A DNA stretch of 64,000 nt, taken from positions 64,673-128,672 of the forward strand of contig NZ_KE384344.1 in assembly GCF_000425265.1 (NCBI RefSeq). Direction: 5' to 3'. Shown piece by piece: positions 1-8,472 of this stretch (position 1 is its first letter; every line of letters starts with the position of its first letter). The stretch comes from Maridesulfovibrio zosterae DSM 11974 (GTDB lineage Bacteria > Desulfobacterota > Desulfovibrionia > Desulfovibrionales > Desulfovibrionaceae). Made by a program: the position numbers and the translations under genes. Under the pieces are notes generated by a model. That model was not told the DNA's origin, made no database searches, and saw nothing but the letters and a program-made list of their open reading frames with translations.

Positions 1-1
1 T

Positions 2-238
2 TCTGAACTGCAGGAAATGGTTGAAAAATCAGATTTTGATACGGCCTTAGTTGTTTTGCATTCTTTGAAAAGTGTAGCTGGGAATATAGGTGCAGTCCAT
101 CTTTGTGAGCTGTGCGGTGCTCTTGAAAAGGGTATAAAAGATAAAAATTACAGAAAAATTGAGCTTGATTTTCAGTTTTTTTCTGCGGAACTTGATATGA
201 TTATTGATAGCCTTGCAACTGTAGAAGACATTTTATAA
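2..238 (+). CDS. Hpt phosphotransfer domain, C-terminal end of a signalling protein (5' truncated)
   Basis: The frame is open to the left edge of the window, so only the last 78 residues are seen. They hold a histidine phosphotransfer motif, HSLKSVAGNIGA, in which the His is the expected phosphoryl acceptor. Such domains usually close hybrid histidine kinases (receiver followed by Hpt) and pass phosphate to a response regulator; the upstream part of this protein lies outside the window. It ends 170 bp before, and points toward, the LuxQ-like kinase on the opposite strand. That neighbourhood invites the idea of one phosphorelay, but nothing visible proves it. Confidence 0.75.
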   Translation, partial: SELQEMVEKSDFDTALVVLHSLKSVAGNIGAVHLCELCGALEKGIKDKNYRKIELDFQFFSAELDMIIDSLATVEDIL

Positions 239-406
239 TCCAAATTTGACAAGCATATTTTTGATGAAGAAAGACCTTTTTGAATTATAAAAATGTATCA
301 GAAACTAAAAGAAGGTGAAGTCGATTCCCTAGCTTATGAGACTATGTACAAAGTCCTGAATCTGACTGGCTGGACGCAGATTAATTGATATAAGTTGTGA
401 TAAAAT

Positions 407-3085
407 TTATTCTCCGCTGTTCATGGGAAACCATATCTCATATGAAGTCCCTTCACCAAGGGAGCTGCTGCATTCTATTCTTCCTTTCAGGGCACGGGTA
501 ATAATATTGTAGACAAGGTGCATTCCAAGTCCGGCGCTGCCAGAACTTCTTGCTGTCGTATAAAATGGTTCAAAAACTTTCAGAAGTTGTTCAGTTCCCA
601 TACCTATCCCATCGTCTGAAAATTGTAATAGAATGCCGTTTCCATTCTGTTTTGCTACAATCGAAATATTACCGTTATCTCTATCTGGAAAGGCATGAGT
701 GAGAGAATTAATTACCAGATTAGTAATGACCTGCATCAGTGATCCTGGCGGGATTTTGACTTCAAGCCCATTCGGGCAATTTACTTTGAGGTTATGGTTA
801 TGTTCTTTTAATTTAGGTTTTAAAGATAGGACAATTCCCTGAATATACTCATTAAGGTTAATTCGTCTTATATCATCAGAGGCCTGATCAACTGCCAGTT
901 GTTTAAAGTTACTGATCAGGCGTGCTGATCTTTCAAGATTTTTCATGATATTTCCGATTGCCTCTGTTCCTGTTTGAAGACATTTTTCAAGATCTGATCT
1001 TTTCATCTCTCCAGATTCAAAAGAATTTTTAAGGTTAGCAATCATTTCTTTCATAAAAGATGCACTTGTAACACTTATGCCTAGCGGAGTATTTATTTCA
1101 TGAGCTACTCCTGCGACTAACTCTCCAAGTGAAGCCATTTTTTCGGTTTCAACAAGTTTGTCTTGAGTCTGGCGCAGTTCATCCATTGATTTAAGCAGGG
1201 CTGTGTTCGCATTTTCGAGTTCCGTAGTTCGCATTGTAACCCGTTCTACCAGTTCTTTGTTCAAGGATTGAAGCTCCTGTTCAACTTCCTTTATGCGCGT
1301 AATGTCCATAGAAATTGTTAAAACGGCCGGTGTGTTGGTCTCGGCTGAGATATAAGGGACGCGAGTTGTTGACATCCAGTGTGTATCGCGATTTTCATCA
1401 AGAAAACTTTCTTCAGTGAGCATTTTTTCATTGCGTGAGAGTACCAGCTTGTCGTCTTCAAGTATGCGGTTCATTTCTACTGAGTCCAGAATAACATCAT
1501 GAATATCTTTTCCGGTAATTTCTTCAACGTTTAAGCCCAGTTTTAAAGCCTTTATACGATTAACAAGCAAAAATTTACCATCCATGTCATTGGCGAAAAT
1601 ATCTTGCGGCAGAAGGTCAATAATCTGCCTGAGTCGAGCCTCACTCTCGTGGGCTTTTTTCATCGCTCTTCTATTCTGAGTGACATCTAACCCCTGTAAA
1701 AGAATAAAGTTCGGGTCAATATCTCTATCCATTTGTACTGGCGAAAATGTCCAGATAAAGAATTGCTCATCACCTGTCCCTGAATACACTGGTATCTCGA
1801 CAACTGGAGGGGATTCTTCACTTGCAGCTAATTTTATGCTTTCCTTAAGTATTTCAGCATACTGTGCTGGAAATATTTTTGAAAGATTATAATCTGTGAT
1901 GTTGTTGCTGAAACCGATAAGCTTTTCAGCTGCTGGATTCATATCCAGAATTACTCCATTCAAGTCGCAGTTTATTATAGGTGCTTTCGCTGCAGAAAAA
2001 AGCCGTGAGATATATGTGCTGTTTTCATCAAGTCTTGATACCATTGTCTCAAGGGTTTTACCCAGTTGGTTGAATTCTCTCACTTGTCCTTCCTTAAAGG
2101 ACAAACCTTGCTCTCCTGTTGCGACAGCATGCGCATAATCAGTAAGGTTCTTGAGGGCTTTCAATATCCTTTTTTGCAATGCCCATGAGGTGAATATAGC
2201 CAGCAGCGTTGCAAGGGAAAGCAGTATCCCAAGGTTTTTCATATAATTTTTTTTGAGTGACTGGAATGATGGGTTTTTTCTTGAGAACGTGAAAAACAAA
2301 GGGGTGCCTGATTGCTGTGGCATTAGCTGTACTGTGGAATATACCAGATTATCATAAATCTTGAATTGATTTTGTTTAACTTCTCCTGCCCAGTCGAGAA
2401 GCTTTTTCATAGTTTCTTTGGAGGGATTAGAGCTTGAAATAATGAGGCGGTTTCGGCTAAAGAGTGCTGCATCAATTGAAGAAGAAACTTTCTTTAACAT
2501 ATCGATAAAGGATACATTCGAATTAAGATCAATCCCTCCATATAGAATGCCCGTGATTTCCCCTGTTTGCTCGTCAAATATTGGTATAGCACAAAACAAT
2601 ATTGTTTGTAACTTCTCCAGTGATCTGTATGAAATATGGGCCCATGTCGGGGTCGTGTTTATATTGTTATTGAAGCTGTTGCGTAGTTGGAGCATAGGAA
2701 GTTCAATGCTTCCTTCCTCTATCCAGTTTTTGCCGTTTTTATATATAGAAAGAACATCTAACAGATACCCTTGGCGTGAACTCATGAAGTCATACATTTT
2801 TTGACTGATGTATTCAGAATCATTGTTTTTAGCTGCTCTTTTAAATTCGGGAGTGACAGTCATTTCTATAAGGTCGTCTGTCATGTCTGTCAGAGTGTTA
2901 CTCATTGCCAGATCGATGATAGTCTCTGTCTTGTCTAGATCAATTTTCAATTCATCTTCTAACGTTGTTTTGGACAGATAGAATGACCATGAGAAAATAA
3001 AAATCCCCATAACCATGACCAGTGCAAGCATGGGAATTAAAAGCTGCGCTGTCAGCCCTAATGTTCTTTGGGGATATTTATACAT
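407..3085 (-). CDS. LuxQ-like membrane sensor histidine kinase with two PAS domains
   Basis: Sensor kinase of 892 residues. A transmembrane helix near residues 10-32 and another near 283-305 bracket a periplasmic sensor of about 250 residues. A HAMP-like linker, two PAS domains (about 365-480 and 493-610), a coiled coil, a HisKA box (GVAHEINTP, His near 661) and a HATPase domain (N box NLVINSLTHAF, G boxes DDGIGMG and GSAGLGMHLV) follow. The start ATG overlaps the stop of the upstream LuxP-like gene by one base (TAATG), so the two are translationally coupled. The arrangement matches Vibrio LuxPQ, in which LuxP sits on the LuxQ periplasmic domain. Unlike LuxQ there is no C-terminal receiver, so phosphate must go to a separate regulator. 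The ligand is inferred from the partner only. Confidence 0.88.
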   Translation of the reverse strand: MYKYPQRTLGLTAQLLIPMLALVMVMGIFIFSWSFYLSKTTLEDELKIDLDKTETIIDLAMSNTLTDMTDDLIEMTVTPEFKRAAKNNDSEYISQKMYDFMSSRQGYLLDVLSIYKNGKNWIEEGSIELPMLQLRNSFNNNINTTPTWAHISYRSLEKLQTILFCAIPIFDEQTGEITGILYGGIDLNSNVSFIDMLKKVSSSIDAALFSRNRLIISSSNPSKETMKKLLDWAGEVKQNQFKIYDNLVYSTVQLMPQQSGTPLFFTFSRKNPSFQSLKKNYMKNLGILLSLATLLAIFTSWALQKRILKALKNLTDYAHAVATGEQGLSFKEGQVREFNQLGKTLETMVSRLDENSTYISRLFSAAKAPIINCDLNGVILDMNPAAEKLIGFSNNITDYNLSKIFPAQYAEILKESIKLAASEESPPVVEIPVYSGTGDEQFFIWTFSPVQMDRDIDPNFILLQGLDVTQNRRAMKKAHESEARLRQIIDLLPQDIFANDMDGKFLLVNRIKALKLGLNVEEITGKDIHDVILDSVEMNRILEDDKLVLSRNEKMLTEESFLDENRDTHWMSTTRVPYISAETNTPAVLTISMDITRIKEVEQELQSLNKELVERVTMRTTELENANTALLKSMDELRQTQDKLVETEKMASLGELVAGVAHEINTPLGISVTSASFMKEMIANLKNSFESGEMKRSDLEKCLQTGTEAIGNIMKNLERSARLISNFKQLAVDQASDDIRRINLNEYIQGIVLSLKPKLKEHNHNLKVNCPNGLEVKIPPGSLMQVITNLVINSLTHAFPDRDNGNISIVAKQNGNGILLQFSDDGIGMGTEQLLKVFEPFYTTARSSGSAGLGMHLVYNIITRALKGRIECSSSLGEGTSYEIWFPMNSGE

Positions 3086-4209
3086 TAGTCTTTACCGGAA
3101 AAGCCAGAGTAGCGAAAACTTTCTCTTTGCAATTGTTCAAGATTTATGGGGTCAATGTCTTTTCCAATAAGCATCAGTCTTCCTGAGTAAATGAGAGGAA
3201 GTCTTTTGGTCTGCCCAAGCAGGTCCAAAATTATTGCATCTGCCATAGCAATACCATTGTCATCATTTATGCGCATTATCGTGAAATCAAGTTCTCCATT
3301 TTTAATTGCCTGCAGCTCAGGGGAGCCTCCTCCCCAACCGTTAACCATAATCTTACCAAGTAGAGATTTTTCTTTCAATGCTTCAACCGCGCCGAGAGCA
3401 ATGTCTGTAGAACATGCATATATGAAACTGATATCAGGATGCTCTTTAACTATTTTAAGTGTTGCTCTACGCGACTTCTGTTTATTTATACCGGTCTGAT
3501 AAACTGTAACAAGTTCAAGTTCTGTGTTTGCATCAAGCCATGTTGTAAATGATTTACCTCTTTCTTCGCTTAGATAGCCTGGACTTGGGAGAAGAACTGC
3601 GTATTTACCTTTTCCTCCGGTTTTGTTGGCATACTGTTGAGCAAGTTTGATAGAACCTGTCTCATGGTCAAAGCCAATATACATGAGAGGCTGTTTATCA
3701 TTCCAAGCTTTTAGAGGTGTCGTAATATTTTGTAATATCACACGCGGTTTATTTCGGATTAATAATGGCTCAATCATGCGCTGATGACGCAAAGCATCGA
3801 GGGTGAATATCAGATAGTCCGGATTTGTTTTTAAGGCTTGTTTTAGTATTTTTCTCTGGATGTGTAACGGGTCTGTCGGGCTCATGAAGAAGGAGTTTAT
3901 TTCTGTCTTTATTCCATACTGTTTAATTCTTTTGTCAAAGGCTTTATAACTTCTTCGCCAATAGTCTGAGATTTGATTTCCGGGATAAACAATTGATATT
4001 TTGACTTTCAGGTTATTCTTGATTTTTGCTACAATATTCCTCTTCACCAGTCTGTTAAAGCTTTTTAATTTAACTTCTTCATTTGGGTTTTCCTGTATAA
4101 ATTCTTCCAGTGAGTAGTATTTTCCTGCAAAAACAGGGCGAACTGTAAGGCATAAGAATAATGCTACGAAAATTGTCAGGAGATATTTATTTTTTTTAAC
4201 TGAACCCAT
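3085..4209 (-). CDS. luxP: LuxP-like autoinducer-2 periplasmic binding protein
   Basis: Periplasmic binding protein with a signal peptide ending near VRPVFA. It follows Vibrio LuxP along its length: VYPGNQISDYW, YLIFTLDALRH, LQNITTP, YIGFDHETGS, SEERGKSF, FIYACSTDIALGAV, NGWGGGSPEL and MRINDDNGIAMA all have close LuxP counterparts. The residues contacting AI-2 in LuxP (Gln, Ser and Trp of the first motif, Asn of LQN, Arg of EERG, Thr of CSTD, Trp of NGWG, Arg of MRIND) are all present. I chose the ATG at 4209, preceded by GGTGA, over the one 14 codons upstream because it gives a normal signal peptide. Coupled to the kinase downstream. Family assignment is strong; binding of the borated or another AI-2 form is inference. 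Confidence 0.9.
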   Translation of the reverse strand: MGSVKKNKYLLTIFVALFLCLTVRPVFAGKYYSLEEFIQENPNEEVKLKSFNRLVKRNIVAKIKNNLKVKISIVYPGNQISDYWRRSYKAFDKRIKQYGIKTEINSFFMSPTDPLHIQRKILKQALKTNPDYLIFTLDALRHQRMIEPLLIRNKPRVILQNITTPLKAWNDKQPLMYIGFDHETGSIKLAQQYANKTGGKGKYAVLLPSPGYLSEERGKSFTTWLDANTELELVTVYQTGINKQKSRRATLKIVKEHPDISFIYACSTDIALGAVEALKEKSLLGKIMVNGWGGGSPELQAIKNGELDFTIMRINDDNGIAMADAIILDLLGQTKRLPLIYSGRLMLIGKDIDPINLEQLQRESFRYSGFSGKD

Positions 4210-4348
4210 GTTTATGTCACCATTTAGTGTAGGTTTAGCTAACCATATCAAAATTTTTTAGAAAAAGTAACGCTGGATAGAGACTTAAAGAAGTATATTA
4301 TCTTATGAGGCGTATGCAGTAATTATCAATGTATACGCTGTTATGGTC

Positions 4349-4393
4349 AAAAAAAGGTTGAAAGCTACAGATTTGTTTGCGTAGCTTTCAACC
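4349..4393 (-). terminator. Rho-independent terminator of the yhhQ-type gene
   Basis: A 13-bp perfect inverted repeat (GGTTGAAAGCTAC with its complement, loop of 12) is followed on the minus strand by seven T residues. It lies about 45 bp past the stop of the queuosine precursor transporter gene and upstream of luxP, separating the two units. Confidence 0.85.
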
Positions 4394-4439
4394 GTATGTT
4401 TTTAGATATTAAGATCTAATTCTGGAATAGGATGAGTCT

Positions 4440-5078
4440 TTATGAGGCAGTGGCAAAGGCTGTCTTTTGTCTTAAAATGGAAACTCCTAAGTAGACAAAC
4501 GGGGTATCGATCAGGGCTATAGCTACCTTTGCAAACCACTGACCAATGATAATATCTGTCACCGGCATGACTCCGTAAAAGGCAATAGTCACAAAGATAG
4601 TGGAATCAATTAGTTGTGAGATTACTGTCGAGAGGTTGTTGCGCAGCCATAGGTGTGAGCCATCTGTTTTCTGGCGTAGCATATGAAAAAGCCATACGTC
4701 ATGTGTCTGACTGACAAGATAGGCTATGAGAGATGCCAGGACAATTCTGGGAGTACTTGCAAGGACGCTGGCAAAGCCTTCCTGACCGTGCCAGAAAGGA
4801 GCTGAGGCCCAGTGTAAAGCTGTCCATGAAAGAATGATGGCTGTGATAAGTGCAATGAACCCGCAATGAATGACTTCATTCGCCCGTTCTTTTCCCCAGA
4901 TTTCGCTGATGATATCAGAAACAATAAAGGTAACTGAATATGCAAGAACGCCTGCCGGAGCATAAAAGCCGAAGATGTTGATTATTTTGGTGGAGACCAC
5001 CGCAGCAATGACCAGCGAGCTTATGAAAAGACCCGTGAGTAGAGTGAACGCTTTGCGTTCAAAAGTAGAAGAGAGCAT
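4440..5078 (-). CDS. yhhQ: YhhQ/DUF165 family queuosine precursor transporter
   Basis: Integral membrane protein of 212 residues with about six hydrophobic segments, of the YhhQ/VUT family (COG1738). Family hallmarks seen are the early AAVVSTKII stretch, VSDIISEIWGKERAN and the SQLIDSTIF segment near the C-terminus. Family members import 7-deazaguanine precursors (preQ0/preQ1) for queuosine tRNA modification. The divergent neighbour is queF, which supports the role. An AAGGGA sequence precedes the ATG. The 5' leader contains a strong structured element (separate entry), suggesting control at RNA level. A terminator follows the gene. Confidence 0.88.
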   Translation of the reverse strand: MLSSTFERKAFTLLTGLFISSLVIAAVVSTKIINIFGFYAPAGVLAYSVTFIVSDIISEIWGKERANEVIHCGFIALITAIILSWTALHWASAPFWHGQEGFASVLASTPRIVLASLIAYLVSQTHDVWLFHMLRQKTDGSHLWLRNNLSTVISQLIDSTIFVTIAFYGVMPVTDIIIGQWFAKVAIALIDTPFVYLGVSILRQKTAFATAS

Positions 5079-5109
5079 TTGATTCCCTTGTGTTGAAGAT
5101 TCTTGTCAT

Positions 5110-5172
5110 GAAACAGAGCCTCCCCGGCACAAGCAAAAGGGAGAAAGTCTTATGCCTCGGCAGTTCTGTTTC
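5110..5172 (-). ncRNA. Structured 5' leader (pseudoknot candidate) of the queuosine transporter gene
   Basis: In the minus-strand leader, GAAACAGA (5172-5165) pairs with TCTGTTTC (5117-5110), GCC (5161-5159) with GGC (5120-5118), and inside them GGCATAAG (5156-5149) pairs with CTTGTGCC (5133-5126) with one G-U pair. The loop sequence CTCCC (5143-5139) is complementary to GGGAG (5124-5120) on the 3' side of the inner stem, giving an H-type pseudoknot. The element ends 31 nt before the start codon. Compact pseudoknots in front of COG1738 transporters are often preQ1 riboswitches, but this one does not fit the class I consensus that I know. Candidate only. Confidence 0.5.
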
Positions 5173-5357
5173 GGGGTATTAATTTATGTCAGAAATGGCC
5201 TGCCTGCATTTTGGATGGAAGTCAAAGCATAATTTAGAGTGCAAATTTATTTTTGTAGTACTTGCGTAGTTTTCTTTTGTGTTGCAACCTGTTATCAGCC
5301 CAAAATTAAAATAGTTAACAGCAGATGGCTGCTGTAGCAAATACATGGAGAAGAATT

Positions 5358-5861
5358 GTGAAGACAACTAAAAGTCAGGATAATACAGAATCGTTAGTTT
5401 CTCTTGGGAAAGCCGGAGCAACAAAGTACAATTATGACACCCCGTCTCCTGAGATACTTGAAACTTTCCCGAATAATTTTCCGGAACGTAACTACATTAT
5501 CAGTATTGAATTTCCTGAATATACATCTTTATGTCCAGTAACTGGACAGCCTGATTTCGCCAATATCATTATTGAGTATATTCCCGATGAAGTTTGTGTT
5601 GAGTCAAAGAGTTTCAAACTTTACATGGGGTCATACCGCAATCATCAGTCTTTTATGGAAACTATTACAAATAACATGCTTGACCATTTTGTAGATAGGC
5701 TTTCACCTCTGTGGATGCGCGTAAAAGGTATTTTCTCTCCTCGTGGTGGTACCAGTCTGCATGTTTTTGCAGAACATTATAACAAAGAAAGTGCTCGGTA
5801 TGATGAGGTTCGCGAGGCTGTAAGAGAATGGAAGATGGAGTGCGGAAGACATAACGCATAA
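5358..5861 (+). CDS. queF: QueF, NADPH-dependent 7-cyano-7-deazaguanine (preQ0) reductase
   Basis: Short (unimodular) QueF, about 167 residues. It reduces the nitrile of preQ0 to the amine of preQ1 in queuosine biosynthesis. Visible are the nucleophile motif SLCPVTGQPDF (the Cys forms the thioimide) and the QueF signature ESKSFKLYMGS, followed by NHQSFMET and a GGTSLHV strand. I prefer the GTG start at 5358, eight bases after GGAGAAG; the in-frame ATG at 5325 lacks a ribosome binding site and would add 11 atypical residues. Divergent from the precursor transporter, with 279 bp between. The GTG sits just downstream of a small hairpin CAGCAG/CTGCTG at 5320-5335. Confidence 0.93.
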   Translation: MKTTKSQDNTESLVSLGKAGATKYNYDTPSPEILETFPNNFPERNYIISIEFPEYTSLCPVTGQPDFANIIIEYIPDEVCVESKSFKLYMGSYRNHQSFMETITNNMLDHFVDRLSPLWMRVKGIFSPRGGTSLHVFAEHYNKESARYDEVREAVREWKMECGRHNA

Positions 5862-5982
5862 AAAATGATTTGTTACATTCCCTGCTGTATTTTGTATCTG
5901 GCAGAATTTACACAAAGGGTTCTTTTCGGAAGCAATTATCTTAAAGATATTATTAGGCTATTCTTGATAACGTCTATATATG

Positions 5983-6015
5983 CCCGCAGCGTCATTACTG
6001 ACTCTGCGGGTTTTT
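5983..6015 (+). terminator. Terminator downstream of queF
   Basis: CCCGCAG pairs with CTGCGGG across a 14-nt loop and is followed by TTTTT. It sits about 120 bp beyond queF and before the next gene. Confidence 0.8.
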
Positions 6016-6090
6016 CTTGTCGAAAAGTTTTTTCTGTTTAATATTTATGGTAATAAGAAATCAGATAAATAATATCAGGAGGATTTGTTT

Positions 6091-6507
6091 ATGGAGGAGA
6101 AGTACGAAACAGGTTTTATGGTTTTAAGTTGTTCGGGAGGTTCAAGTTCTGGACAGGCCGCAAATAACCTTGCTGTTGAGCTTAACAAGAGTGGATTTGC
6201 AAAGATGGTGTGCCTGGCTGGTGTGGGGGCCGGGAAGGAGGATTGCGTGGAAGATGCTGGTAAGGTTCATGATCTTATAGTTATTGACGGGTGTGATAAG
6301 GTCTGTTCAAAGAAGATGCTCGAAAAAATAGGTATTAATCCTGTTCATACTTTTTGCCTGACTAATATGGGGGTTGAGTGTCCAGCTGCCGATGTAGATC
6401 CTGAACTGCTTACTGAGTTACGTAAGAAAATAAAATTACTTTTCGGTCAAAACCGGGCAGATGTGAAATATGCTGTCTGCGGTTGTGATACTTGCGTCAG
6501 AGATTAA
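6091..6507 (+). CDS. DGC-domain putative zinc-binding protein
   Basis: Small cytoplasmic protein, 138 residues from the ATG at 6091, which has an excellent AGGAGGA seven bases upstream (a TTG two codons earlier is too close to it). It carries the family motif IDGCDKVC and many other cysteines (SCSGGSSSGQ at the N-terminus, MGVECPA, CGCDTC at the C-terminus), as in the DGC/'putative zinc-binding' family (PF08859). The biochemical role of this family is not established; members are common in anaerobes. Single gene between terminator 5983-6015 and the GGDEF gene. Confidence 0.75.
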   Translation: MEEKYETGFMVLSCSGGSSSGQAANNLAVELNKSGFAKMVCLAGVGAGKEDCVEDAGKVHDLIVIDGCDKVCSKKMLEKIGINPVHTFCLTNMGVECPAADVDPELLTELRKKIKLLFGQNRADVKYAVCGCDTCVRD

Positions 6508-6613
6508 TATTACACAATGGAGAAAGTAATATACATATAAATAATGTATTTTTTATTTAAACTATATAAATAGAACTAAGGCGCAAAGTTAAAAGTTGTT
6601 TGGGAGCAAAATA

Positions 6614-7855
6614 GTGGACAAGGTTTTAATTGTTGATTCCAGTAAAGTAACGGCTTCTTTTATTGAATATATATTGAAGCAGGAAGGATTCTTATGTGAC
6701 CTGGCCTATACATACGATGAAGCCAAGGAACTGATCGCTCATAATGATTATTTTATTGCTTTAAGCAGCATCGTTTTAGAAGGAGTAAGTTCAGGTAAAG
6801 GTATTGATCTCTTATTAGAAAATGACGTTCCCACAATTGCAGTTACTTCTTCTCTAGACGATGAAATATTAAATGATATTTTCAAGAAAGATATAGTGGA
6901 TTATGTGCTTAAGAAAAATGAACATGCTGAGTACATAGCCAGAATAGTACGCCGCATTCATAAGAATAAGGGGTTGAAGATTATGGTGGTGGATGATTCC
7001 TCTGCCGTACGAAATTGGATTTCTAATATTTTAAGGAGGCAGGGGTTAACCGTTCTTACTGCTTCAGATGGTAAAGAAGCATGTAAAATATTTTATAAAA
7101 ATCCTGATATAAAATTGGTTCTCACCGATTATGCCATGCCGCAAATGGATGGAATAAGGCTTACAGCCCATTTACGGTCTATTAAGCGTATGGACGAACT
7201 TAGCATTATAGTTCTTTCATCTGATTCCAATTCTCGCACAGCTCCTTTATTTCTAAAGACCGGAGCCAATGATTTTATACACAAAAGTGCCAGTGTAGAA
7301 GAAATTTTTTGTCGGGTTAATTCTAACCTTGAATCTCTTGAACTGATTGCTGAATCACGTGATCTAGCGAATAGAGATTTTCTGACAGGTATATGGAACA
7401 GGCGTTATTTTTTCGAGTATGCAAATCCACTATACAATGAGTTTACATCGTTGGACCATGATCTATGTCTTGCTATTATGGATATTGATAATTTCAAGCA
7501 TGTTAACGATACATATGGTCATGATGCAGGGGATGCTGTGCTCAAAATTTTCTCCCGTAAACTGTTTAATTACGTTGCAGATAGAGGTCTTGTCGCGAGG
7601 TTTGGAGGGGAGGAATTCATAGTCCTTTTAGACAGTGTTTCAAAAAATGATTTATATGTTTTTCTTGATGATTTCAGGCGGGCAGTAGAGAAATCCAGCG
7701 TGGAATACAATAGTGAAAGAATTTCATTTACTGTCTCAATCGGGGCTACTGCGGTCAAAGGGAATAGCCTAGAGAGTATGATAAGCTGCGCAGATGAGTT
7801 GCTTTATGGAGCCAAGGCTTCTGGTCGTAACAAAGTCATTTGTGAAAATAAATGA
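6614..7855 (+). CDS. PleD-like diguanylate cyclase: receiver-receiver-GGDEF
   Basis: About 413 residues: two receiver domains (about 3-115 and 125-240) and a C-terminal GGDEF domain that makes c-di-GMP. The second receiver is intact (MVVDDSS, phosphoacceptor in LTDYAMPQMDG). The first is degenerate: the phosphoacceptor position reads LSSIVLEG, without Asp. The cyclase has the active GGEEF loop (ARFGGEEF) and the metal site MDIDNFKHVNDTYGHDAGD, but no RxxD inhibitory site just before it, so product inhibition at that site looks lost. Start chosen at GTG 6614 because GGAG lies seven bases upstream; the longer TTG start has no such site. A ComFB-family gene follows 150 bp downstream. Confidence 0.9.
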   Translation: MDKVLIVDSSKVTASFIEYILKQEGFLCDLAYTYDEAKELIAHNDYFIALSSIVLEGVSSGKGIDLLLENDVPTIAVTSSLDDEILNDIFKKDIVDYVLKKNEHAEYIARIVRRIHKNKGLKIMVVDDSSAVRNWISNILRRQGLTVLTASDGKEACKIFYKNPDIKLVLTDYAMPQMDGIRLTAHLRSIKRMDELSIIVLSSDSNSRTAPLFLKTGANDFIHKSASVEEIFCRVNSNLESLELIAESRDLANRDFLTGIWNRRYFFEYANPLYNEFTSLDHDLCLAIMDIDNFKHVNDTYGHDAGDAVLKIFSRKLFNYVADRGLVARFGGEEFIVLLDSVSKNDLYVFLDDFRRAVEKSSVEYNSERISFTVSIGATAVKGNSLESMISCADELLYGAKASGRNKVICENK

Positions 7856-8005
7856 TGATTTTTATTTCTGTTGAGCTGAGATTTACTGTTCAAGCCGATT
7901 ATTTTATGCTGAAATTTTTGAAATTGGCTTTAAATCATCTTAGTAATGTTATATGATGAAGCAAAAGTATCACGATTGTAATTGCATAGAACATAGGAGT
8001 GAAAG

Positions 8006-8308
8006 ATGTTGACACGAGATGAGTTCTTTAAATCCGGTGAGATTGTTAATTTGTCGGAACTTGCTGTCTATGATGAGTTGAAATCTTTTATTGATAAGAA
8101 GGAAGTTGAATTTTGTCAGTGTGATAAATGTCTTTTTGATATAGTGTGCGTTGTTTTGAATTCTATTCCCAGTCTCTATTCTTCCAGTCTTGTAGATAGA
8201 AATTATCCAAATTCTGAATTTAAAGCTGAGTATGGACAACTTAAAAGCCTTGCTGCAGTGGAGATTCCAAAAGCAATTATTCAAATTAAGGATAAATTAC
8301 ATCATTAA
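8006..8308 (+). CDS. ComFB family protein (candidate cyclic-dinucleotide receptor)
   Basis: A 100-residue protein with AGGAG upstream of its ATG. The core CQCDKCLFDIVCVVLNS followed by IPSLYSSS is typical of the late-competence ComFB family (PF10719), which has Cys residues that bind zinc in structurally known members. Cyanobacterial ComFB proteins have been reported to bind cyclic di-nucleotides. Its position directly after a diguanylate cyclase on the same strand fits a local c-di-GMP producer/receiver pair. Family call is good; ligand binding here is inference. Confidence 0.75.
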   Translation: MLTRDEFFKSGEIVNLSELAVYDELKSFIDKKEVEFCQCDKCLFDIVCVVLNSIPSLYSSSLVDRNYPNSEFKAEYGQLKSLAAVEIPKAIIQIKDKLHH

Positions 8309-8409
8309 AAAATGATATCTAGTGGCTGCTTTTGTTGGATATGAATAATTTGCTTTTTATTGAAGTAGTATTCAGTTAGTGTCTCGTTGGTTTTTTTGAT
8401 GAGCATATG

Positions 8410-8426
8410 TTGACAGATAGCTATCT
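8410..8426 (+). promoter_or_regulatory. Promoter/operator candidate of the RND efflux genes
   Basis: A consensus -35 box TTGACA (8410-8415) is overlapped at its last base by the 12-bp perfect palindrome AGATAGCTATCT (8415-8426), 47 bp before the efflux start codon. A TATGAT follows at only 14 bp spacing, so the exact -10 is uncertain. The palindrome would suit a dimeric repressor, but no regulator gene is adjacent. Confidence 0.4.
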
Positions 8427-8472
8427 ACGTATGATGGCCTTATCAATTTGAAGTTATATTAAGGGGGCACTG

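Noticed and set aside
293-388. 31-codon frame MYQKLKEGEVD... between the Hpt and LuxQ-like genes
   Set aside because: No ribosome binding site and no family recognised; likely a chance frame or short relic.
5270-5357. preQ1 class I riboswitch in front of queF
   Set aside because: Read against the known pattern, the leader lacks the GGUUC/AGC core and A-rich tail; only a small CAGCAG/CTGCTG hairpin is seen.
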